Source: Tyto alba (taxonomy: Eukaryota > Chordata > Aves > Strigiformes > Tytonidae). From it: a stretch of 64,000 nucleotides of DNA. Positions 35,893-46,782 of the stretch are shown here, one piece after another (the stretch's first letter is position 1; every line of letters starts with the position of its first letter). Both the position numbers and the translations under genes were made by a program. The DNA lies in contig NW_024881277.1 in assembly GCF_018691265.1 (NCBI RefSeq), positions 7,392,528 to 7,456,527 on the forward strand, given 5' to 3'. The notes under the pieces were generated by a model that ran no database searches, was not told the origin of the DNA, and was given only the letters and a program-made list of their open reading frames with translations.

Positions 35893-37299
35893 AGGCAGGA
35901 GGCAGATTCCTGGCGGCTCTGCCGCCTTCCCCAGATCCCTCCCCAAGCTGCAGCTGCATTGCCCTGCACCCCCAGACTTACTGTGGCCAGGGCCCTGACG
36001 CTTTCTCCTCCTCGGAGCTCTCAGCAGCCTCCCAGCCCAGGCTGCCTTGAAGCTGTGTGTGCCTCGCTGCTCTGCCCTGGGTGCCTGCAGGCAGTGCCCT
36101 CAGCCCTGCTGCGCTTTGCAGAGGAGCTGCTCCTGGGCAGAGCTGTCTCTCTGCAGCGCTGCCCACTTGCCAGGAGCTCCCTCCAGCCCAGGAGCCCAGC
36201 CCAGCTCAGCACCACAGCAACAGACCAAGGCACTTTAATGACCCCTCAGGAGGGTTTGGTGCCAACTCCATGAACATCAAACACAGAGAAGCTGAAGAAA
36301 CCTCTGAAGAATTCAAAGTTTTATTCAAACTCTAAAGTTTCTTGTGGCTTTAATTGTATCCACTGAGGACACTATTGACAAAGCCTCCCCAGTGTCCTGT
36401 TAGAGCAGAAATCTGAAGGCAGTTATGAGAAGTCGGAAACAAAAAGGGAAAGTTGTCTCTGATGCTGAGTAATCCTCAATTTGTTGCATTAAGCCAAAGT
36501 TCCAAGTCCTAAGCCCATTAAACAAATGGCCAAGCCACAACCCCCAGCCCCTGGGAAGGGAGATCCTCTCCCTCCCACATTCCTCAGGGCTCTTCCTGGG
36601 GTAGGGGCTATGGAGATGTGCACCTCCCAGGCTCCTGAGGATGCACAAGGAGGCCATGAGGACCCTGTGCTGCAAGGGACTGTGCCTCCTCACAGGCATC
36701 AGTGTCAGGGACAGCATCCATAGCCAAAATCGTGATGGGGTTGACTTTACTGGAGGCTTTCAGCTTTCCCACAGCCCTCTGTCATCTCCACCACAGGCTG
36801 TCCTCTGGGGTTGCATCCCCTGCGCCTCTTTCCCTGCAGGCTGTCCTCATCCCCCCAGCTCTCTCACCTTGCTCCTCCCGAGCATCTTCATTTCTTTCCT
36901 GACATTTCACCATGCTCTCTGGCTCTTCCTGGAAAAACAAAGCCTTGTTCTGATCCATACTCCTCCTGGGTCATGTGTTGCACCACAGCATTTATCCTGT
37001 TGTCCAGTCTGGACTTCCCCAGCTGCACAGTATGACATTATTTCTTTCTCATGCTGTTTTCCACTGTGAAGAAAAAGTCCACCGTCTCTCAAACCACCCT
37101 TCAAGGGTTCTTGGGCTACTCCTAGACTGTCCCAAGTCTCCACAACACTTATCTCAGAATGTTTATATCTAAGCATATTGGACATGTGCTTGAGTCCTCT
37201 AAACCCTATCTTGGGGTGATGCCTGGGCACTCTCAAAGGTGTTTGGAGATGAAAACATAGTGGTTACAGGTCAAGAAAGATGGAGTGATACTTTTCACC
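35893..37299. other. Duplicated GC-rich noncoding block, copy B
   Basis: Matches 18,803-20,170. No gene recognised. Confidence 0.6.
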
Positions 37300-38540
37300 A
37301 GGATCTGTATTAGAAGGATAAGCGGCAATGGTGTTAAAATGAAAGAGGGTAGATTTAGATTTGAAATAAGGATGAAATTTTTTCCGATGAGGATACTGAG
37401 GTATTGGAACAGGTTGCCTAGAGAAGTTCGAGGGAGAGGAAATTCACCACTTCTCTGGGCAACCTCTTCCAGTGTTTAACTACCCTCATAGTAAAGAATT
37501 TCCTCCTTTTATTTAATCTAAATCTACCCTCTTTCAGTTTAAACCCATTACCCTTTGTCCTATTCCTGCAATCCCTGATAAATAGTCCTTCCCCATCTTT
37601 CCTGTAGCCCTGTTTAAGTCCTGGAAGGCCACTAGAATTTCTCCCTTGGAGCCTTTTCTTCTTCAGTCTGAACAAAACAAACTCTCTCAGCCTGTCCTCA
37701 CAAGGGAGGTGCTCTCACCCCCCCGTCATATTCACGGCCTCCTCTGGACCTGCTTGAGCATGTCCATGCCCTTTTTATGTTTGGATCATGAGAGCTGGAA
37801 ACCAGACTACAGGGCTGGTCTCATGAGAGCAGAGCAGAATGGGAGAATCCCCCACCTTGACCTGCTGGCCACACTTCTCTTGATGCAGCCCAGGACACGG
37901 TTGGTTTTCTGGCCTGCGAGTGCACATTGCTGGATCACAATCAGTTTTCCATGAACTACCACCCCCAAGTCCTTCTCCACAGAGCTGCTCTCAATCCACT
38001 CCTTGCCCAGCATCTATTTGTATGTGAGGTTGTCCCAAGCCATGGGTAGGACCTTGAACTTGGCCTTGTTGAACTTCATGAGGTTTGTATGGGCCCACTT
38101 CTCCAGCCTGTCCAGGTTCCTCTGGATGGCATCCTTTCCCTCCAACATGTCACCACACCACATAGTTTGGTGTCATCTGTGAACTTGCTGAGGATGCACT
38201 CAATCCTTCTGTCCATGACGGCAACAAAGATGTCAATCAATACCAGACCCAACTCCAACCCCTGAGGAATGACAATCATCTCTGTTCTCCAATTGGATGT
38301 TGAGCCTGTGACCTCAGCACTTTGAGTTCGACCCCCCAACCAATTCTTTATCCACCGAGTGGTCTATCTGCCAAATCACCGTCTCTCCAACTCTAGACGA
38401 AGATGTCATGCAGGACCGTGTCAAGTGCTTTGCACAAGTCCACGTAGATGACGTCAGTTGCCCTTCCAACTGTTCTTTGGTGAGGCCAGCAACAGGCAAG
38501 ACAGGTGTGTGTGTATGTCATGTTGGTGTGTGTGTCAGTG
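37300..38540 (-). mobile_element. Fold-back CR1 pair, copy B
   Basis: Plus-strand CR1 3' sequence (37,300-37,440) meets a longer minus-strand CR1 (37,440-38,540). The minus part encodes 'RKFFTMRVVKHWKRLPREVV', then '[12 protein letters not shown]', '[18 protein letters not shown]' and, farther on, '[12 protein letters not shown]'. The right part (38,090-38,540) is paralogous to 600-1,060. Confidence 0.85.
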
Positions 38541-38542
38541 GG

Positions 38543-39037
38543 TGTAACTCATGGTCTGAGCCTGGTCGGCAGCCAAACACCACACAGCTCCCACCTGGGA
38601 ATGGGGAAGGAAGCAGAGGGGCAAAGGGAGACTCACGGGTTGAGATAGAAACAGTTGAATAATGGTGATAAAATAATACGGTGGCAGTATGAACGGGTAA
38701 TGTAAAATACAATTGCTCACTAACCGCTGACTGACACCCAGCCGGCTCCCAGCCAGCGATCCTGAAACACAAAGATGCCGCGACCACAATCCCAAAAGTG
38801 AGAGCGCGCCCCTTTCCGCCCACCCCTCCTTTATATGGTGAGCGTAACTTCACATGACATGGAATATTGGCCAATCCAGGCCCGGTGCTCCAGCTGTGTT
38901 CCCTCTCTGCTTCTTGTGAGCTTGTGCACAGGCAGGACACGGGGAGCTGGAGAGTCCCTGAAATCTCCGTGTGCATCAGCACTCCTACAGCTACCAAAAA
39001 GGAACAGGAACTCTATTCCAGTCTGAACCAGGACCGT
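38543..39037 (-). repeat. ERV-L 3' LTR
   Basis: Minus-strand LTR of about 495 bases with a TATATAAAGG-type box (reverse complement near 38,830-38,838) and the conserved block at 38,636-38,658. The outer end is degraded, lacking the clean TG/CA of the solo LTR. It stands at the 3' side of the pol remnant at 39,156-40,352. Confidence 0.8.
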
Positions 39038-39155
39038 GTCCACCCCTTGTTCCATATCCTTTGCATTATCCTCAGGTTCCATATTTCCTAATACAGTCTA
39101 ATAAATTACTGTCCTTTTCCCTGGTCTTAGGCATGTGCACACAGATATAATTCCC

Positions 39156-40352
39156 TTAGCCCATGGGCCATCTTAAGCCCATACGTGGAATTACCTTTGC
39201 CCAAGGACCTGGGTGCACTTGGTCCTTGCAGTCTATATACTGCAGAATGTATCGTGAGTTCATTTGGTCCATAGCTTCAGGTTCCATCTGTCCTAACAGT
39301 CTCTTAAGGCAGGAGGAGGGATTCTCAGTTGGTAGGGCACAGGTGTCCTTGGGCCTGGCAAGAGGATGGCATGCAGTCTCTGTTGCAGTTGGAGCTGGTG
39401 GCTGATGCATCTGACGCTGTCTGTATTCAGTCTGCAGCAGTCGCTGGGTATCAGTTGCTGAAACGAATCGTGACTTTATCAAAGTTCGTGTTTTTCTTCA
39501 TGAATATGATGCCATTAGCATAATATGTGTCAACCATAGCAATGTATTTATACGGTTGTTTGGTGATTAATGTAATACAGTTTATTGGCTATTTTCACCT
39601 AACATCAAGTCCCCTTGAGGCACACATCGGACATCCTCATCCTTCTGCATTGCCCACCAAGTGCACCCAGGTCCTTGGGCAAAGGAAATACCATGTATGG
39701 GCTTACCTTTACCTGAAGTAGGAGTAACCCAAATAGTCTTCCACAGCATGTGCTTAAGGTGCACTACTGGGACTCTATCTCCATCTGCAGTATGTAGAAT
39801 TTTGACTGGGCAGGGCCATCCTGGTTGGTAGATGCTCTAGTTTTGACTAACCAGGTGGGCTTTGCTAAATGTCTGTCCCAGTGTTTAAAAGTTCCTCTTC
39901 TCATTGCTCTCAGCGTGGTCTTTAGTAGCCCATTGTACCACTCAATTTTCCCAGAGGCTGGTGCATGGTAGGGGATATGATATACCCCCTCAATGCCATG
40001 TTCTTTTGTCCAGGTGTTTATGAGATTATTTAAAAAATGAGTGCCATTATCTGACTCAATTCTTTCTGGGGTACCATGTTGCCACAGGACTTGTTTTTCA
40101 AGGCCCAGAATAGTGTTCTGAGCAGTGGCATGGGGCACGGCCTATGTCTCCACCCACCCGCTAGTTGCTTCCACCATTGTGAGCACATAAAGTTTGCCAT
40201 GTCAAGTATTGTGGAAGTGTGATGTAATCACTCTGCCAGGCCTCCCCATATCTATATTTTAACCACAGCCCTAGATACCAAAGAGGTTTTAACCTCTTGG
40301 CTTGCCTGATTGCAGCATGTGTATCACATTCACGGATAACCTGTGTGACAGT
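39156..40352 (-). pseudogene. pol: ERV-L pol remnant, integrase to 3' end
   Basis: The minus strand encodes ERV-L-type integrase pieces. 40,161-40,358 holds part of the zinc-binding region and 'YGEAWQSDYITLPQ' with the first catalytic aspartate. 39,764-40,138 holds 'RIESDNGTHF' with the second aspartate and 'YHAPASGKIEWYNGLLK' with the catalytic glutamate. 39,582-39,764 holds a basic C-terminal part. Frames are interrupted between the blocks, and gag, protease, RT and RNase H are absent. All three catalytic residues remain legible. Confidence 0.88.
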
Positions 40353-40556
40353 TGTCATGGTTTGGGCCTGGTCAGCAGATAAACGCCATGCAGCTGCTCA
40401 CCCACCCTCCCCCCCACTTGGGAATGGGGAGGGAATCGGAGGGGCAAAGGGAGACTCACGGGTTGAGATAAAAACAGTTTAATAACAGTAACAGAATAAT
40501 ATGGTGACATGATGAATGGGTAACGTACAATACAGCTGCTCACCTCATAACATACT
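40353..40556 (-). repeat. ERV-L 5' LTR, U5/R part, joined to integrase
   Basis: Minus-strand LTR beginning with the clean terminal 'tgtcatgg' at 40,353 and truncated near 40,556. Instead of a primer site and gag, integrase sequence starts within a few bases of its inner end. Confidence 0.8.
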
Positions 40557-40599
40557 ATTTGCAGGCTCCCTCAGTATCCAACACTCTCCCAGCCCCAGC

Positions 40600-41977
40600 T
40601 GTGTCCCATGTGGGGATTCACAGACCTCCCTTCTCTTCAGTCTGCCAGGGTCTGCACCAGGAGAGAGGCCGGGCAGGGCTGGCTGGTCCCCCCATACAGG
40701 CACTGAGACCAGCAGGAGGATGGAGATGGTTTAGCAGCAACGCTCACCCATAAACCTGGGTGAGCAGCCAGTGCTGTAAATGACCAGCTAGATAGGCTGG
40801 GGGGTCATGAATGTCCTGGGCCACCTTTCCAGTCTGGCCATGCCACCAAGAGCACAAAGTGGCACCCTCTCTCCTCTGCCTTCATATCTTTGATCCCTGT
40901 CATGAGCCCTGGCTCCGCACCACAAATCCCCTGGTGTGAGTGCTCACCCTGCATCTTCACACAGTATAAGATGTACACTGGTGTTTTTCTCTCCAAGGCA
41001 CTTTCCACACCAGCCCAGCACCTCCCCAGCACTCCCCATGCCCACCACACTCTCCCCAGACCATCCCATCCCAGTACAACATCCCAGTCTTGGCTGGCCC
41101 CAGGGCATTGCCCAGCGCAGGGTGCTGCAGAGCTCTGGGCACTCACCCCACAGCCCCAGCCCCTCGGAAGGTCATAGCAGCTCCTGGGGCACAGAGGGCT
41201 CTCAGCCTCCCCATCAGCCCCAGGGCTGGGGCCAGCCATGCCATGAGCAGACGCAGGCCAGCGTCTCCCTCTCTCTGCTGCTCTTCTCTCCAAGAGATCC
41301 TGATTGCCCAGTGCTGGCAGCCCCTCTGTGCCCGTCCCTCTCCCCAGCACAAGACTCCTGCACTGGGGGATCCCCAGGCAGCTCCTGCTGTGCCAGCCAG
41401 AGAAAAGCTGCCCAAACTGGTGCCTCCAGAAATAGGTCTGCTCTTGTCGCGGGATGTCACCTCAGGCACGGCCCTGAGCTGGCGGTGCTGCTCTGCAGGG
41501 CAGTGGTGGCTGAAAGCCACGGGGAGATGGTCCCAGGGAGATCCCCATGGATCAGCCATCATTGCCATTGCACTGGGCACCCCCACGTGAAGGGGCAGCA
41601 CAGGCCTATTCCCTAACACATCCCCCCATGCCCTCCTGCCCTGAACCCCTGGAGAACCCCAGCACAGCAGCACGCTCAGAGGGGCAATTCCTTCAGCCTG
41701 TTCCTGACCTCAGCTTGGGAGGAAGAGACCAACCTCCAGATATCGGCACTGAAAAAATTGTTTTATTACAGATATGTGACTAGGAAGGCCAGCTGTACTG
41801 TCCTACCAGACACATGCACAAAAGCCTCTCTGTCAGAGAGGCTGGTTCATGTCTCTGAGGAAGAGGAGTGGATACAGACATTTTAGGAACAAACAAGAGT
41901 TTCACAATTAAAATGCTTACTGCACAGAAGGTTTCAGATAAGAATTAGAAATGACTTCTGAAGAGACACGGGCGGCT
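40600..41977 (-). repeat. OR 3' flank, inverted copy
   Basis: Reverse-complement matches to 6,990-7,540 and 25,960-26,500 run through 40,635-41,350, and the part near 41,200-41,350 also resembles 2,330-2,460. It lies downstream (on the minus strand) of the OR tail at 41,978-42,161, which agrees with its position after other OR tails. Frames of 166-226 codons on both strands overlap one another and lack family resemblance. Confidence 0.65.
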
Positions 41978-42161
41978 TATCCCTGTTGAGATTCAGCTGA
42001 GTGAATCAGCTTCTTCAGTGCGCCCTTCATCTCCTGGTTCCTCATGCTGTAGATGAGGGGGTTCACTGCTGGAGGCACCACCGAGTGCAGAACTGACACC
42101 AGCAGGTCCAGGGATGGGGAGGAGATGGAGGGGGGCTTCAGGTAGGCAAACATGGCAGTGC
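41978..42161 (-). pseudogene. OR tail truncated by ERV-1 LTR
   Basis: The minus strand encodes the end of TM6 and TM7 of an OR14-like receptor ('AYLKPPSISS', '[18 protein letters not shown]'), ending at a stop at 41,978-41,980. The frame appears unbroken across this piece. At 42,162 the LTR of ERV-1 begins, and the rest of the receptor is not found on its other side. Confidence 0.88.
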
Positions 42162-42715
42162 TGATTGAAATGGGATATTAACCAAAATTGGTATTATGCT
42201 TGCACGAGATAGATATTGCTATGTTTGTATTGCTCAGCCGCTATCTCCTGTTTAGTACAAAGCCTCCCCTCCACCCCTAAGTAAGTGTGTGTCAGCAAAA
42301 GATCACCTCACAACCAGCACAAACCAGCTCTGCGGTTTAGCCCGGGTCCAGGAGGCGACAGAGACTGCGCAGGTATTCAGGATGAAAAGTTCAGCAGTGA
42401 GGAAGAGGAGATACTTCCTCCCACGACCACTGCCCAGCACTTCACGACCCCTGCCCAGGACCAAAGGAACTCACTGTGCAGCCGCAAGGAGGAGGAGACC
42501 TAATTATAATAAGAAGGGAGGGTAGGCGGGGATAGGTTGTGAATATGTATAGACACCTCATGAATATGCAACACTTCGTAACATAAGCAAGGCGGGAGGG
42601 GCGGGGGGGGGGGGGCACAGGCTTGTTGTGGCGGAGCGATCCCCCATGTGCCCGGCGCTGAATAAACATACCTGCTTTACAACCCTCAGTTGTGAAGTCT
42701 TTCATCCGTAAATCA
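42162..42715 (+). repeat. ERV-1 5' LTR
   Basis: 554 bases with inverted ends 'tgatt...aatca', so a clean TG/CA LTR. An AATAAA polyadenylation signal lies at 42,661-42,666. A run of about 14 G interrupted by nothing precedes it near 42,602-42,615. No 3' LTR of this type exists in the window. Confidence 0.85.
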
Positions 42716-42718
42716 GTT

Positions 42719-42736
42719 TGGCGACCCAGATGGGAC
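42719..42736 (+). promoter_or_regulatory. ERV-1 primer binding site
   Basis: Three bases after the LTR stands 'TGGCGACCCAGATGGGAC', an 18-base block starting with TGG as expected for pairing with a tRNA 3' end. I cannot name the tRNA with confidence. Confidence 0.75.
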
Positions 42737-43702
42737 CTTCTCTGCTCGGCTGCCGGGACTGCTGAAGGGTGGACGTCCTAGGTGCACCCCGAGCCTTTTC
42801 TCGGAGGATCTCCACTCCCAGCTGTCCACTACAGGAGCAGACAAGGACCGCCTGGACTATGGAAAGTTATGTTTAAAAATTGTATATGAGTTGTTGGTAA
42901 GACGCGCAGGGACGCCTGGCGCACAACTTAAAACTCAAGTAAGGAACTGGATTAATTGAGGTAGTGCGCACAGGGAACGGAATTAATTAAAAGGGGTAAT
43001 AAGACCTGGGGTTCATGGGAGTGTCGGAGACCACCTCAGCAAACTGGATGAGTGGTTGTTGGGGTTCATGGGAGTGTCACCGACCACCTTGGGTTTGTTG
43101 AAATTGTAGTCTTTTTTCTTCCTCTTTTGTTCTCTTCTTTCTTTTGTTCTCCTTTTGAATTCTGTTTGAAAACTTTGGAGTTTGTCTAATTAATGAACTG
43201 TATTTAGGTATTTGTATATATTGTAAAAAGCATTGATCTTTGTATAAATCGGAGACAGAGGAGTGAATCCCTTCTCCGTTAGTTTGGATTAGAACCCAGT
43301 GATTATTTGTGTGAAAGGAATGAGTGGTTGGAGCGCGGAAATAGTTTATATTTGTTAAAAACTGTATGTAACCCCCTCAGACAGCCAGCTGCACTAGATT
43401 GGGAGCAGCCAGCTGATCCTGTCCTATTTCCTTTGCGCCTCTGTTCCCAGTAATTTCTTTACAGGGAAAAACTTTTGTCAGACGTGGGTATAGTAAAATG
43501 TGTATGTTGTGGGTATAGGTGGCATTGTGCATCTAATAAGAGAAAGTCGAAGGGTTTAAAGTGTCCAGGAGAGGGCTTATAAGGACACGCAATACTCAGA
43601 AGACGAGAGGCGATAATTATTAGGTCTGTGTATTTGTATGTTTGGAATTAAAGGAGGATTGGGAGACAGTGTGAAAGTCGTTGTAAGTGGAAGGGAAGGA
43701 TT
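42737..43702 (+). other. ERV-1 leader and gag 5' remnant
   Basis: Untranslated leader with no matrix frame visible. Two near copies of a 'gttcatgggagtgtc' block stand at 43,013 and 43,062, a short direct duplication. Matrix coding sequence seems deleted. Confidence 0.5.
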
Positions 43703-44275
43703 TTGGAAAGGGAAACAATATTGGGATTTGTGGATGTGCCGCTCACTAATGTAGAAGTGAGGGCGTATAAGAATGAATTTAGGAAGTTATTAGAGGACCC
43801 TGTGGGGCTGTCGGAGATGGGAATCTTTTTTTCTCCTGAAGAAAGACAAATGATCAGAACATCTGGAATGTGGATATGGGAGAGAGAAAATCAGCAGGGG
43901 ATACCCGGGGAAAAGAAACTCCCTGTAACCCCTCTGCAGTGGAATCAGACAGAACAAGAGAGGAGGAGAGATATGAGTGACTCTAGGTCATTATAATAAG
44001 AGTCTGGATGAACCCCTGAGAGAAGCACAGAAAGTAGATATTAGAAAGGATGAAGAAAAGGCTAAAACTAAAGCTAAAATTATGATAACTGCACAAGAAG
44101 CTGTTAGAAATAAACACAGGGAATCTCAGAAGGGAAATCACAAATTTGAAACAAGCAAGGGAATGAAAGGGAAGGTGGAACCAAGAGGTACCACTGGCTA
44201 GGGAAATCACAAGGGGATGTTTTTATTGTGGGAAGGGGGGGGGGGGGGCATTGTAAACAAGAATGCCACCCGAAA
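43703..44275 (+). pseudogene. gag: ERV-1 gag remnant (capsid end, nucleocapsid)
   Basis: 43,703-43,996 is open from within (it starts with TTG, not ATG) and resembles the C-terminal half of a gammaretroviral capsid, with 'FFSPEERQMIRTSGMWIWER'. The frame then changes to a charged, lysine- and glutamate-rich stretch (43,977-44,201). Near 44,216-44,262 a CCHC zinc knuckle (CFYC...HCKQEC) can be read, but a run of about 13 G inside it disturbs spacing and frame. Matrix and the capsid N-terminal part are missing. Confidence 0.75.
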
Positions 44276-44334
44276 ATATGGGACCTGTTGGTGTTTGAAG
44301 TAACCCAACAGGATGAGGGTGGTAATCACTAGGG

Positions 44335-45681
44335 GTGTCAGGGGCTCTACCTCCTGGGGGGGGTATACCAACAGAAGAGCCCTTGATAAATTTGAAATTA
44401 AGACCGCAGGAGGAAGATTATGTAAAAGAAACAACTTGGGCTGTAGGGGCTAAAGGTGAAGGGGTTTTCAGTCCCAGTTATAAAGAATGGGTTAATACAA
44501 GGGGAATATCAATATGCTGTTAATGATCTGTTGTTAATGCCAGGGGTAGGATGTAATTTGCTAGGTAGGGATTTACAAGTGCAATAAGGAATAGATGTGG
44601 TGCTGGATGAAGGAAAACTAGTGGTTAAATTACTAGAATTATGGGAGGAGAATCGGGGAGGATATTCAGGAATGAGAGCATCACTGTTTGGATTTTATAA
44701 ATTATCAAACGAAAATAAGAGAAGATCTGTTAGATGAACCTTTGCCCTATAGAGAAAAACTATTTATTGATGGGTCCTCTCGATGCCTAGAAGGGAAAAG
44801 AATATTGGGTTATGCAATTGTCGAGGGGCAGAAGATGGAAGTGTTTGAAAAGGGGAAATTACCTGCTGGGTGGCCAGCACAAGCCTGTGAACTCTATGCC
44901 CTAAAACAGACATTGGTATATTTGAGAGATAAGGAAGGGACAGTGTACACAGACTCGAAGTATGCATTTGGAGTGGTCCACACATTTGGAAAAATATGGG
45001 AAGAAAGAGGGCTTATAAATACAAAAGGGAAGGAGCTAGTACACGAGCGGCTGATCAGAGAAGTTTTAGAATCCCTGAAGCTCCCTACAGAAATTGCAGT
45101 TGTGCATGCGAAAGGACATCAGAGGGGAGCATCGATGGAAATAAGGGGGAATAATTTAGCAGATTAAGTAGCCAGAGAAGCAGCTACAGAATTATCATCA
45201 GTAGTTTTACTGGTAATAACAACGGGGGATTATGAGAATTTAGCCCCAAATTTCACAGAACAAGAGAAGGTTATACTTAAAAATAAGGGGGGGGGGGAAA
45301 GATTCAGAAGGAAAATGGACTTTAGCAGATGGAAGGCAGATGTTAAATAAAACAAGATCATGAGAAATTCTGTCATTAATACATCAGAAAATACATTGGG
45401 GAACGCAATCACTTTGTGATCATTTTCTTAGACAATATGGGTGTATAGGAATATATACGGAGGCTAAACAACTAGTTGATCGATGTCTGATTTGTCAAAA
45501 AGTGAACAAAAAGGTAATGAGAAAAAGGTGGCTGGGGAAAAGGAGCTAGCAGTACAAAGCCTCCAGGTAGACTTAACAGAGCTACCTCGAATACAAGGGT
45601 GGAAGTATTTGTTGGTATTAGTGGCTCACTTAACTCACAGGGTGGAAGCAATCCCCCACACCAAGGGCAATGGCAACCATG
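44335..45681 (+). pseudogene. pol: ERV-1 pol remnant: protease end, RNase H, integrase start
   Basis: Protease is reduced to its second half ('LLLMPGVGCNLLGRDL' near 44,530-44,580 in broken frame); the aspartate active-site motif is not found. At 44,688 the frame passes directly into RNase H (44,688-45,167), with 'IDGSSRC', 'QACELYALKQ' and 'YTDSKYAF' supplying D, E and D. Integrase follows in pieces, with the HHCC region near 45,380-45,530 ('CLICQKVN') and 'YLLVLVAHLTHRVEAIPHT', ending at 45,681. A stop follows RNase H and a run of 9-10 G near 45,289-45,298 adds another frame change. Confidence 0.85.
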
Positions 45682-46067
45682 TGTTATAAATTGAGACCAC
45701 AATGGATCATAATCCAATTATAATTTTATTAATTATAGCAAGTAGAATATGAGCAAAGACAGCGCTGGACGGCAGGGGAGTCTGCGCTCCGCCAACTGCC
45801 ATACTGATCAGTTCAAACAGTTCCTTTTTATACATTTTTACATTCGTGGTTGTCTTTGATCAGTACCCCTTCTGCTTGCACAAGCGGTATCTATCTGGTT
45901 TGTGTAAGCAATTGCGGTTATCTTGTCTCACAGGTTATCTTGTCTCACACAAGCGGTGTCTGGCAGCTATTTGCATAAGCAGTTTTTCTGTCTTTTGCCG
46001 CCTAACCTTTACATTGAGCTTAACATAAATTTCAATAAACAATACCCTTAGTTCATAGTTTCTTACA
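45682..46067 (-). repeat. ERV-2 3' LTR
   Basis: 386 bases, minus strand, with ends TGTAAGAA...TTATAACA, a TATAAAAA box (45,825-45,832) and an AATAAA signal (reverse complement at 45,725-45,730) placed about 95 bases apart. It shows no similarity by eye to the ERV-1 LTR although the pol genes are close relatives. Confidence 0.85.
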
Positions 46068-46069
46068 AT

Positions 46070-46085
46070 CCCCCCTTTTTCTTTT
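46070..46085 (-). promoter_or_regulatory. ERV-2 polypurine tract
   Basis: Minus-strand 'aaaagaaaaagggggg' immediately upstream of the LTR, the usual plus-strand primer site. It fixes the LTR boundary and orientation. Confidence 0.85.
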
Positions 46086-46782
46086 ATCCTATTATTGTTT
46101 ATTAGATGCTACTTTCATTTTCGTCACTGCAAACAAACCTTTTTCCACAATTCCAACATTTATCATAACACTCTCAAGATAATACCTTACAATTACAATC
46201 ATAGTTTTCACGTGGCATAACGCATTCACAACAATCTTTTCCACCAGGAAGCTCCTAATAGATCATCCCACCATTCTGAGTCTAACATTGAGGGTGTTTT
46301 CAGAGCACCATAGGTAAAACAGCTCTTATTCTATCTGCTATGTGCAGTTGTCGCCTTAATGTTTTTGCCGTGTGTTATTTATTCCTTGCTTTGTTCAGTT
46401 AATCCAACAAGTTGTGACCAACATGCAATTTGCTACTACTGTTTCACCTGTTGGTGTTAAGCAAATTCGAGCTGTGTGCCGAACTGCACAGTCAACCGTA
46501 CTATCAGACACTCTGTAAACAATAATCAACAATTTATTAGCAAACAAGAACCTGAAATAATTAACTGTATAACAATCCAGCAAAGTCCCACGCGACACAA
46601 TCAGAAAGAGAAAAAGTAAGAACCAAAGATATCAGCACTGTCCTTTGGATGTTGTCCTTCGATGTCTTGTTACCCTTACTCACGGGGCGATAGCGATAGA
46701 AAGACAGAAAGAGTCCAAGAACAACAGTCCAGTCACACGCCGCGCAGTAACTCCTCTGATCAACAACATTTTCTTCTTTGAA
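46086..46782 (-). other. ERV-2 AT-rich 3' region
   Basis: AT-rich sequence between the membrane-type frame and the polypurine tract. A 67-codon frame at 46,395-46,598 has no recognisable motif. Nothing else is seen. Confidence 0.5.

Larger units (their letters stand above)
42162..45681 (+). mobile_element. ERV-1: RT-less gammaretrovirus-like provirus, 3' truncated
   Basis: Plus-strand element inserted in an OR gene. Order: LTR (42,162-42,715), primer site, long leader, capsid remnant, zinc knuckle, protease remnant, RNase H, integrase N-terminal part. Reverse transcriptase and the protease active site are absent, and the element stops within integrase where the LTR of ERV-2 begins. Gamma-type assignment rests on one zinc knuckle, capsid block and RNase H style. 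The same internal deletion is present in ERV-2. Confidence 0.85.

Noticed and set aside
40805..41616. Overlapping frames of 166-226 codons on both strands
   Set aside because: GC-rich OR flank; four frames open together, no family motif, and not conserved in the homologous flanks at 7 kb and 26 kb.
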